Assembly (NCBI RefSeq): GCF_030867145.1
Contig: NC_134420.1
Coordinates: 10,932,823-10,996,822 of the forward strand
Direction of reading: 5' to 3'
DNA from: Opisthocomus hoazin
Lineage: Eukaryota; Chordata; Aves; Opisthocomiformes; Opisthocomidae
Length of the DNA: 64,000 nt
This document shows, piece by piece, positions 1-8,400 of this stretch. Under the pieces are notes generated by a model that was given only the letters and a program-made list of their open reading frames with translations, searched no databases and was not told the origin of the DNA. Position numbers and translations under genes: made by a program. The stretch's first letter is position 1. Each line of letters begins with the position of its first letter.

Positions 1-741
1 GTAGTTAAGAAGACTGGAGATAAGCATGGCTCTTGGATGAAAGATCCTGGCAAAAAGCATACAAAGATTTATTTATTAAATGGGTCTGCAAATAATGTTA
101 TTTTGGAATTTGCACATATCATGGCATTCATGGAAAGCAATCATACACTAAAAGCTCGTAGAGTCATCTTGCCATTTCCCTGGGAAGGAACTGGCCACAT
201 CATGTATCAGGGTTTCCTCTTCTTTCACAGATACAATTCCCTAAACAAGATAATTAAATTCAATATCCAGAAAAGAAATATAACTGACCAAATGCTATTG
301 CCAGGGGCTGGAAGGATTCCTGCCTATCAACTTTCTCCATCTACAAAAATAGATCTTGCCATTGATGAGCAAGGACTCTGGGCAATCCATGCAGAACCAG
401 AGACTGGAGGAAACATTGTAATTACTAAAATCAACCACATAACCATGGCAGTAGAGTACACTTGGGAAACATCATGCAACAGCAAGGATGCTGAAGCAGC
501 TTTCATGGCATGCAACATACTCTATGTGGTCTACAACTCTCCTAGTGGAGGCACCTCTCGCATACAATGTGTTTATGACGTTTTGGATGCTGTAAATACT
601 CATGAAATCCCAGTATTGCATTTTCCAAAACGTCAGGGTAGCCATTCCACTATACATTACAATCCTAAAGAAAAGCAACTCTTTGCTTGGAGTGATGGAT
701 CCCAGATCATTTACAAGCTTCACACAAAGCAAAAAGTCTAG
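1..741 (+). CDS. OLFML1: Olfactomedin-like protein, C-terminal exon (OLFML1, partial)
   Basis: The reading frame is open from the first base of the window to a TAG at 739-741, giving 246 residues, nearly a whole olfactomedin (OLF) domain of about 250 residues. The true 5' end of the exon lies outside, so the ATG at 37 is internal. OLF hallmarks are visible: an opening GSWMKDP-type segment, a central IDLAIDEQGLWAIH strand, a cysteine in an AAFMACNILYVVY segment and a closing YNPKEKQLFAWSDGS segment. OLF domains are five-bladed propellers of secreted glycoproteins. The protein stops about a dozen residues after the domain, as in this family. Two positions that bind calcium in myocilin (Asn in the AN-A-F segment, Asp after the final FAW) appear replaced here; that alignment is from memory. 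OLFML1 is preferred over OLFML3, GLDN or MYOC because PPFIBP2 lies next downstream on the same strand, as in human. Domain call is firm; the paralogue is inferred from synteny. Confidence 0.85.
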   Translation, partial: VVKKTGDKHGSWMKDPGKKHTKIYLLNGSANNVILEFAHIMAFMESNHTLKARRVILPFPWEGTGHIMYQGFLFFHRYNSLNKIIKFNIQKRNITDQMLLPGAGRIPAYQLSPSTKIDLAIDEQGLWAIHAEPETGGNIVITKINHITMAVEYTWETSCNSKDAEAAFMACNILYVVYNSPSGGTSRIQCVYDVLDAVNTHEIPVLHFPKRQGSHSTIHYNPKEKQLFAWSDGSQIIYKLHTKQKV

Positions 742-1836
742 AATCTTCAGCAACTTTTCAAATACGCTTAAAAGCTAGCAGTCCCATGTCAACATGGTCA
801 TTGAAGTGTACTACAATTACACAATTTCCATATGTTACAACTTTCATCCATTTTACATAAATTTAGGCTTACATACCTCAGTGATCTTAGACTAATGTCC
901 AATTAAGAATATGCAAAGACTCCATTAATGTGAATTACATGATGCCTAAATGCCACACATGTACAACTCACACACACACCCCAATTAAAGACTAAGGTTA
1001 ATTAAAAAAAAATAATAATCCATCTCTGACATGTTCTCTTCCTATCAAAACTACGTGTTCTGCTTCAGTGCCATGGAAATCAAATCAGAAGTCCTTCCTG
1101 TCCAATACACATTATCTGACAACCCTCACTACTCTGAAGCTCACCATAGGAAGCCTTCTTGTGAGCACTATAAAATCACATGCTTCCAGGAAATTACCTA
1201 TTAAGTTTTAATAGGAGAGACTTATTATAGCACTTCCACTTCTCATAGCAGAATCTTTCTCATCCTGTCCTCTGACTCCAGCAAAATACCTGTACAGAAA
1301 AGGTGGCCCTGATGAGCACAATAGTGCAAGTGAGGGCATTGCAGTGGTCAGCCCTGGTTTTGTGCGTAACAGCTATACTCCAGGTAAATACAAACACATT
1401 TCTGTGTCAAAAATAATACTAAAAAAAAAACCAAACCTAGACTTACTTATGAATACAGGTACTGGCTGTAGTTTTGGGATTTTAGTGACAGCTGCGTTTC
1501 TGTTTAATAACAAAAAGAAAAAAAAAACCACACATAAAATGGTGCTTAAAAATGATCCACAGCTGTTTCTACAGAAAGCCTATTTTGTTCTTTACACTGA
1601 AAGAGCTGTTGTTCTGTTTAAAAATAGCTTCAACAGAACAGCCAGACATCAGGGAATGATTTTGAAAGGGAGTTCCAGAAAACAAGTAAGAGCGTATGGA
1701 CTGCTGAGTTGCAACAGTTCTACTCTGCTTTTAGCAAAAGAAACTGTACCATTCTAAGCAGCCTTTATGACTATAGCATTACCCATGTGCTACAGAAGCT
1801 ATAGGAAGCACAGTTAAAGACATCCTCAGGCTGAAA
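742..1836 (+). other. Probable OLFML1 3' UTR and downstream flank
   Basis: This stretch directly follows the OLFML1 stop codon and contains no convincing coding frame. ATTAAA, the common variant polyadenylation signal, occurs at 984-989 and again at 1001-1006. A canonical AATAAA is further on at 2011-2016, inside or just after a SINE-like repeat, followed by GT-rich sequence. The messenger could end near any of these; the sequence alone does not decide. The open frame at 1344-1757 is lysine-rich low-complexity translation and looks like chance. Confidence 0.45.
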
Positions 1837-1844
1837 GTAAGGTG

Positions 1845-1988
1845 GGCTGGCACTGATTTCCTGTGTGACTGTGGGTAAAGGCTGATTCAACTATTTTGCC
1901 TTTTATTCCTTATCTGTAAAATTGCAAACACGGAAATACAAAACGGTTTTAGCCACCTTTGGAATGCTTTGAGATCTTTTATTGCAAA
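1845..1988 (+). repeat. MIR-like ancient SINE remnant
   Basis: The stretch contains, in the right order, landmarks of the MIR/core-SINE family: CTGTGTGACTGTGGGTAAAG near 1861, TTCCTTATCTGTAAAAT near 1906, and GAATGCTTTGAGATCTTTTA near 1962, close to the family's tail. Core-SINEs of this age were active in early amniotes and survive in birds only as diverged fragments. The copy is in plus orientation and heavily mutated between the landmarks. The assignment is from motif recognition, not an alignment. Confidence 0.6.
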
Positions 1989-2901
1989 AGGATGTGTAAT
2001 TTTCTTAACAAATAAAGGCTTTCAGTGTAAATACAGATTGAGTTTGCTCTTTAGAAAAGGCATTCTTGGAATATGCTATGCGTCACAATATCACAAAACA
2101 GAGAAAGCTTATATTATGAGTGTATATAGAGATTTCAATGAGCAATCCTCAAAAGTTCAGGCAGGGTCCTCTCTGAACCTTGCTGCCCTGGAAAGCAAAG
2201 CTTCATAATGAATTAAAGGTACAGTCTAGTTTTGATAAAAGGAGAAAGTTTTGTATTAATGAGCTTTACTAGATTATTTCATATCATACAAAATGCAAAA
2301 GAAATGAAAACAGAATAGAATAACAAAGTTTTCATAAATCTCAAAACTGAGGTTCATTTACAAAGAGGGGCAAATTTTCAAGCCTTCTAGTTTCAAAAAT
2401 GTATATGAACAATCAAGCTGAAGAGCTGGAATTCCCAGATGTTAATGCTGATACTGATTTGTTGGCAAATCATTTATGTACAATCATCAGAGAACAAGGA
2501 CAGGAGGAGGCATCGTTGAATCAGCTTGTCTCACCTATTCTTTAAAGCCTTTAATGACTGGGAGTCCACAACTTCCCCAGGGATTTACTCCATCAATTCA
2601 CAAGCCAGCTGCTGTTACATTTTTCCTAAAGCGCAACTTCAGTTTTCCTTGCTGCAATGCAACCCCACTGATTTTTATTATTTTTTATTTTATTATTATT
2701 TTATTATTTTTATTACCCAAGAGTAGCCTTATTTAATCAACCAGAGAGTTACCGAACCCAACAGCCGATCTCAAAGAGGTGCCAAGAAAGAATACATATG
2801 GAAGAGTATAAGAACAGCGTATGTATCTCTCCCTTTAGTGATTCATGCCAGAAACACTGTATTTGTGCTTAGTATTGCTAAAGACTTTTCTTTCATGAAT
2901 T
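1989..2901. other. Intergenic, AT-rich, with a TTA-rich low-complexity tract
   Basis: No gene is recognised. Positions about 2670-2717 are a low-complexity tract built from T runs and TTA/TTTTA units, which explains the hydrophobic open frames at 2476-2736 and 2526-2726. Otherwise the stretch is featureless. Confidence 0.6.
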
Positions 2902-3456
2902 TCATAGAATCACAAAATTATTTGGGTTGGAAAGGATCTTCAAAGGTCATCTAGTCCAACCCCCTTGCAAAGAGCAGGGACATCAGCTAGATCAAGGTTG
3001 CTCAGAGCCCCATCCAACCTGACCTTGACTGTTTCCAGGGACCGGGCATCTACCACCTCTCTGGGCAACCTGTACCACTGTTTCACCACCTTCATCGTAA
3101 AAAAATTCTTCCTCATATCTAAGTCTGAATCTACCCTCCCTTAGTTTAAAACTATCAGTTGTCCTATCGCTACAAGTCCTACTAAAAAATCTGTCCTCAG
3201 CTTTCTTATAAGCCCCCTTTAAGCACTGAAAGGCTGCAATAAGGTCTCCCTGGAGCCTTCTCTTCTCCAGGCTGAACAGCCCCAATTCTCTTAGCCTTTC
3301 CTCCTAGGAGAAGTGTTCCATCCCTCTGATCACTTTTGTGGCCTCCTCTGGACCCACTCCAACAGGTCCATGTCTTTCCTGTGCTGAGGGCTCCAGAGCT
3401 GGACGCAGTACTCCATATGGGGTCTCAACAGAGCGGAGTAGAGGGGCAGGGGAGGA
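2902..3456 (-). mobile_element. CR1 LINE 3' fragment (5'-truncated, minus strand)
   Basis: The left edge begins with the inverted CR1 3' end, TCATAGAATCACAAAAT, followed by the GGTTGGAAAGGATC and CATCTAGTCCAACCCCC segments shared by avian CR1 copies. On the minus strand a peptide within 3330-3692 carries the conserved tail of the CR1 reverse transcriptase, including [13 protein letters not shown]. The frame is broken. CR1 elements move by target-primed reverse transcription and are usually 5'-truncated, which this copy shows. Around 3456 the CR1 consensus order breaks. Confidence 0.9.
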
Positions 3457-3622
3457 TCTGCTCCATGATCCTCCCAGGCACAGAGGTGAGGCTGACTGGT
3501 ATCTTTCACTAGATCAGTTTGCTCAAAGCCCCAGACAACCTGACCTTGAACACCTCCAAGGAGGGGGCATCCACTGCTTCTCTGGGCAACCTGCTCTAGT
3601 GCCTCACCACCCTCACGACCAG
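3457..3622 (-). mobile_element. Rearranged CR1 pieces joined to the preceding copy
   Basis: Positions about 3457-3499 resemble a distant upstream part of CR1 ORF2; compare the same wording at about 45150-45205 (CTGCTCCATCACC, GGAGGTGAGGCTGACCGG). Immediately after, from about 3511, CR1 3'-region sequence starts again (AGATCAGTTTGCTCAAAGCC, then the CTCTGGGCAACCTG segment), repeating material already seen at about 2990-3075. So this is a deletion junction followed by a second copy of the 3' region, all in minus orientation. A nested insertion or unequal recombination between copies would explain it. Confidence 0.7.
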
Positions 3623-3838
3623 AGGCAGTTCCCTCAGCCTGCCCTTGGTGCCAGGAACCCCAGACCCTCACCATCTCAAAGGCTGGGCCCATGCCCCAAC
3701 CATTAGTGTGTTTCCTGGACTAGAGAGACCAGGAGGGGACAGAGGAGTCCAGAGGCAGTCACCAAAGTATCAAATAAGAGTAGGAATGTATTTTTACTGT
3801 TATTTTCTTGAGTTATTGTTTCAGGTTTTTTAAAATTG
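3623..3838. other. Unassigned sequence between CR1 mosaic and GC-rich block
   Basis: This short stretch has no recognised gene or repeat. Its first part may be a diverged continuation of the CR1 material. Its last 70 bases are AT-rich and lead into the polyadenylation signal of the minus-strand unit. Confidence 0.4.
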
Positions 3839-3844
3839 TTTATT
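3839..3844 (-). terminator. AATAAA polyadenylation signal, minus-strand unit
   Basis: The minus strand reads CAATAAAC here, about 860 bases from the presumed transcription start. It is placed just beyond the GC-rich block, where the sequence turns AT-rich. It would end the putative transcript around 3810-3825. Confidence 0.35.
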
Positions 3845-4255
3845 GCCCAACCTTGAAAAAGAACTCCTCATGAAGCAGCTAGATGGGACCTTCACGCTGA
3901 AGGCCAGCACTTCTTCCTGGCAGAATTGCAGTCTTCTGCTTTCCCAAAGGAAGAGCTGTCTCTCTAACTCCTTTGCTTGATCTGTTGCTATTTTTCGTGA
4001 AACACCGTGGAGAATCTGGCTTCATCTTCAACCACTCATCAGGCAACCTTCTCATCCTCAGACTGAAGAAACCCCACCTCCAGGCCCCAGGGACCTTGGT
4101 GGCCCTCTGAGGGACAACTCCTGTTGCCCTGGTGCAGCAGCCTGCTGGAAGCCAGGTCATCTCATCCCCTTTTCTTGGGGCTCAGAGCAGAGGGGATGGC
4201 ACCCCTTCAGGAGGGGTGGGGCAGGAGAAAAATCAGCTCACACCACCCAGGGCAG

Positions 4256-4534
4256 TCAACAAAACAATTGTTGATGCTGGGAGATGAAACAGGTGAGCCC
4301 ACAGAATGGCCAGGCATGGAGATTGGGCCTCTCAGCTAATTCCAGGTGCAGAGGTTGGGACAATGGCAGGGCCCTGGCTGGGTGCTCCCACAACACCATG
4401 TTGATGGTGTGGTGCCAGGGGAGCCATGCTGGAGGTGGTGGATCCACTTCCATTGGTTCTTCTTGGTCTTCTGGTGGATCCACCTCCGTGGGCTCCACAC
4501 CATCAGCTACACAAGTGATGGCCATCACTACCAT
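4256..4534 (-). CDS. Hypothetical proline/acid-rich frame in the minus-strand unit
   Basis: This is a 92-residue frame, ATG at 4534 and TGA at 4256. Residues about 13-35 are proline- and acid-rich with a repeated EVDPP motif (VEPTEVDPPEDQEEPMEVDP). The remainder is tryptophan-, histidine- and leucine-containing without a recognisable domain, signal peptide or membrane span. The frame remains open upstream of its ATG only to about 4570, where it meets a stop. It probably continues the acidic frame that starts at 4619 after a one-base shift. Homology was not recognised and expression is unknown. Confidence 0.25.
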   Translation of the reverse strand: MVVMAITCVADGVEPTEVDPPEDQEEPMEVDPPPPAWLPWHHTINMVLWEHPARALPLSQPLHLELAERPNLHAWPFCGLTCFISQHQQLFC

Positions 4535-4546
4535 GTGGCTGATGGT
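4499..4546. repeat. Nested inverted repeat (cruciform or hairpin capable)
   Basis: The outer arms are ACCATCAGC (4499-4507) and GCTGATGGT (4538-4546), a perfect 9-bp inverted repeat. Nested inside is a perfect 14-bp palindrome, GTGATGGCCATCAC (4515-4528). The two are almost concentric. The structure sits over the overlap of the two reading frames of the minus-strand unit. Confidence 0.8.
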
Positions 4547-4725
4547 ACCCTGCCTCTGACACTGCCTCCTCTTCCTCTACCTCTCCCGCAGACGCCTCTC
4601 TGCCTTCCCATGCAGACATGTGCAGCCACTTGCCTTGCTGCTGTGGGACCCCTTTCTTCTAGTCGTTCTTGGAATTCAAGGACCTCAAAGTTCAGTGAAT
4701 TGTGGGCCAGGTGCTAAGGTCCCTG

Positions 4726-4733
4726 TATTTATA
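4726..4733 (-). promoter_or_regulatory. TATA box of the minus-strand unit
   Basis: The minus strand reads TATAAATA, a full consensus TATA box, about 30 bases before the presumed start site near 4700 and 107 bases before the first ATG. The box sits inside an imperfect palindrome (GGTCCCTGTA at 4719-4728 against TATAGGGTCC at 4730-4739). TATA boxes also occur by chance; the support is its spacing to the ATG and to the downstream AATAAA. Confidence 0.4.
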
Positions 4734-4739
4734 GGGTCC

Positions 4740-5455
4740 GGAACAAACAGAAGTGAGGTAGCTCATGACATCAGGAGGGCACCATGATAGCAATGCCTGT
4801 GGCCAAATGTGGCTGTTCTGGGAACTGGGGGGGCTGTGGCCTGAAAGATGGCCTCATGTGGGAGAAGGAGGGTTGGGGGTCTGAGGGCCCCTTTACTGGG
4901 GATGGCTCCCCTGTGCCCTTCTGCTTCCCCTTGGGCACAGGGACTGCCCTCCACCTCCTGTCATGTGCCTGGGCTCCAATCCCCTCCTCAGCTCATGCCA
5001 GGGCTCTGCTGGACAACATTGTGGCAATGGCTTTCCAGGGGTGTTGAAGGTCCTTGGCAACCCCCCAGTGACCCAGCTCCCTGCACATGGCACTACCCCT
5101 GTGTGCATGGCAGTGGCTGGGAGGGGGTGAAGCATCCAGACATCTCACCAGCAGGGAAGCAGGCACAGCTGGCCTGTGTGAGGTCACCCAGCACTCTACA
5201 GAAGAATTGCCAATTTCCAGGAGTTGTCTCGGCCCTTCTTCCCCATCCCCTGGCCCTGGAGCTTGGGGAGGTGCCATGTCCTCTGCACAGAGCCCCAAGG
5301 GAGAGGGGAGGAGAGGGTCTGGTGTCCTCTGGGCCTCTGTGCCGGCACCAAGCGAAGAGTCTGTTGGAGGCCACCGAGGGAGGTTCTTGGCACCTGGAGG
5401 TAATGGCTTTTGTTTTCAGTCTGAGGTTCACCCTTTCTCTATTCTCCAGTTTTAA
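4740..5455. other. GC-rich block upstream of the minus-strand unit
   Basis: This stretch is strongly GC-rich compared with the DNA on either side and ends abruptly near a T run at about 5475. Several long open frames overlap here on both strands (for example 4848-5492 plus and 5093-5431 minus), as expected for GC-rich DNA with few stop codons. None shows a recognisable domain or repeat. It may be the promoter-proximal flank of the minus-strand unit or part of one inserted or GC-converted segment with it. Confidence 0.4.
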
Positions 5456-8400
5456 GGATGAACCTTCTCACTGCTTTTTTTTTTCTTCTTAATCCCTGGG
5501 GATATTTGTAGTGTTCTTCTCTAACACAAAGTATGGTCCGATTCCTGCACTCACCTAGGAGTGTCACCAAGATGTTTCACCACAGCTATGCCAAAGACAA
5601 AGAACAACTACTAATGCTTCAGTCTTGCTCACGCTTTTCCTGGAACACAACATAGATTAGGCTACTGGTCCTGCAGCATGGAATAAGATGGGAAATGGGC
5701 TGTGGGTTTGGGGTAACATATGAATTTTGTGGACTGCAATGACAGCAGTTTCTCAGACTGCAGCAGCAATGGCACTGTTGAGAGAGAGTCATGTGTGTGA
5801 ATATGGTCTGTTCTGCTGATCAGTTAACATTCAGGTAAGAGAAAGACGGCATACGTTCTCCTCCAGTTTCCTGATAATCTCATAAATATATACGGATTTG
5901 ATTAATTTTCATTAATGGTAGCATACAAACTGATATTTGTGAGAATGTCAGAAGAGACATTTGGTTAACTTTGAGATGACAAAGGGCAAAAATAAGGACT
6001 GTTTGTTCAGAATCAGAAAGGAAAGAATCACAAATATCTGTACCGAACAATAGGCTCCAAGACACCAGTCTCCAAAAAGCACTGTTGGCAAGACAGTAGC
6101 AAGCCATGACAAGTCTGCATGAAAGAGGGCATTGGCTTCCAGTTCAGGTAGATGATCTGATTGATTGTTACTATGGGTATGAGAGCCCCTTTTAGCATTC
6201 ATGCAAGCAACCACCATATAAGAAAAACACACACAACATTTATAACAGATGTGTTTATCACTAAGCAATGCAACTATTACATGTTTACTGTCATCCTGCT
6301 ATGTAACAGTGCATGTTTTTCCCCATGGGCTGTGTCCCACCCTGTGTGCTTGTCACCAGTCAGAGGACACTGCTGCAAACACATACATGGAAGCTTAGAA
6401 TAGAAACTGCAGAACCAAAACCATTAAGATACAGCTCTTCCAACACTGAAGGAATGGCTTCTCCTGAAGGCAAAAATTAGGACCTGTGGCTCTCTAAGTT
6501 ATATGAACTTTTCATGTGTTTGCATTGCACATAAGAAGGTAAGACATTTTATTATGCTTGCACTACATTTAGCCCTAAGCCCAGAAAAAGGAATATACAA
6601 TCCAAGGAGTGCAGTTACAGAAAACCAAACAAAAGTGCAAACAAGTTCCATTTACAGATACGCAGGAAATCCAGCAAGGCAGTGGCATGTGCTGGAGTAC
6701 GACGCTAGGGTAGTTTCTTGCCAGAGAATTGGCACACTGCTTCACATTACAGCGAGTAAGGGATTTCAGTATTCACTGATAGACTGTGACAGTCACTATT
6801 TACGTTGTGTTATATTGGTAAGAACTCCACCCATACAATTTGTTTCTCTCCTAAACAGCTTAATTTATGTACAGATTTCTTCATGATTACATTTTCACCC
6901 ATTTATTTCTATTTAGGGCCTAATCCAAAGCCTGCTGGTGTAACTGAAAGTTTCCTTCTAACTTCTTTCATGTCTCCACAATGACACACTTGCATGTCTC
7001 TACAAGAGTCCTAATGTCTTCTTGTGTGTCTTTGTTTAGAAGTGGGCTTATCTGGACCTCAAAAATTGGGCAGTATTGGCATGAATACTTCGGAAAGTCA
7101 ATTTGGAAGGGAGGCCAAATTTTGCTCTTATGTACATCCCATCAAGCCTTGTTCACACTAAAAGGGGTATCTAAAATGTCTATCAGTGAAGAAGTTCACT
7201 TTATCTATTAAATGTGCCATAAAATTCTATGGTTCTATGCAACTATACAGGGCATTTAGAACAACAGAAAGTCACTGATAGTTGCCTACTTTTTAAGGAT
7301 CAGAAATACCTACACAGAGTATGGAGGTTCTTTAACATAAGGAGTTTCCAGTGCTGTTTAAACTGTATTTTTAGCTTTAACGCTAATATGAATTCAAAAC
7401 AAAACACATAGCCATAGAAAGTTATACTACCAGACCTGACTTTACCAGATCTGTAGTCATTTTCAGCCTGTAAGTGTTCTCAAACTGTGAGCTCAAAGAC
7501 TTGAAATTGGTACACGCTGTAGTAATATTCCTCTTACCTATTTTCCTGAAGAGGACAGTGAGATTCCTAGTGAACACAGGCCGAGCAGAGGCCCAGTTGT
7601 TTGCAGCCTCAGGTCCCTACCATCCAACTATCATGTCCCATTCCTGCTACCTCAGTGCTCCATGAGCTAAACCAACTCTTTCCAAGTCTAGTTGTTTTTA
7701 AGGATTGAATTTTTGGCATACTCATTTCTACCAAAATTAGTCTGGAAAACAGTCAGAAAAACCTTGGATGTAATTCAGTATGGACAAGAACAAAGACCTA
7801 TGCTTTAGGTAGGAATGATCAACTGCACAATTACAAAATAACCCAAGCTTCAAATATGTAAAAAGCTATTGGAAAGCAGAAGAGCAGCATCTGTCCTCCA
7901 CACCTCTGACAGACAGTAAGAATTCAAACTACAGTCAAGTGAGACATCAGAAAATTCTCCGACTACAAGGCTAGTGAACCTTGGCACGGATCTTTTTATC
8001 TTAGAAACTTTCAGTGACAGGAGACTTGCAGTTTCCTCTGTTGGGAACAATACAGGTTTGGGTAATCTTGCATTTTGACAGGTGGTTGATCACATCAGTA
8101 GTTACCAGCAGGGAGGGGGAGTGGTCTCTGGGCACTATCTAAGCGATCCTGCGAAGTTAACTGAGAAAAATGAGCATATTGCCAGGTGTCTCTTTGCCCT
8201 CTAAGAATCTGTGCCCCTACTGAAAACTGCTGAAGCTCCAAAGCTGAGAAAAACTAGACCAGCCTTTCTGTATTTGTACATGGGATACTCAGTCTGTATG
8301 ATCTGATGTGACATTCATTTGCTTTGAAATATGTGGTTGGTATAAAACCATTGAAAAACAGATCATTTTACAACTCTTACCTGGGTTCTCGTCCACTGTT

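Larger units (their letters stand above)
3839..4700 (-). pseudogene. Candidate small TATA-driven gene or retrocopy, frame broken
   Basis: I do not recognise this unit. On the minus strand it has, in order: TATAAATA (4733-4726), an expected start of transcription near 4700, an ATG at 4619 opening a 38-residue acidic frame (to 4503, with the run EVEEEEAVSEAG), an overlapping frame at 4534-4256 (92 residues) with two PTEVDP/PMEVDP proline-acidic repeats and a TGA stop, then about 410 bases of trailer and AATAAA at 3844-3839. The two frames differ by one base and overlap at 4503-4534, so a single indel would explain the break; no intron is needed. The block is much richer in GC than its surroundings, suggesting a different origin. 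Alternatives are chance frames in a GC-rich block or a non-coding RNA. Confidence 0.35.

Noticed and set aside
2992..3692. Minus- and plus-strand open frames around 3.0-3.7 kb
   Set aside because: They are translations of CR1 sequence (the minus frame shows the reverse transcriptase tail) or its complement.
4848..5492. A 214-residue plus-strand frame in the GC-rich block
   Set aside because: Its composition follows the base composition, it overlaps equally long frames on the other strand, and there is no domain, promoter or splice signal supporting it.
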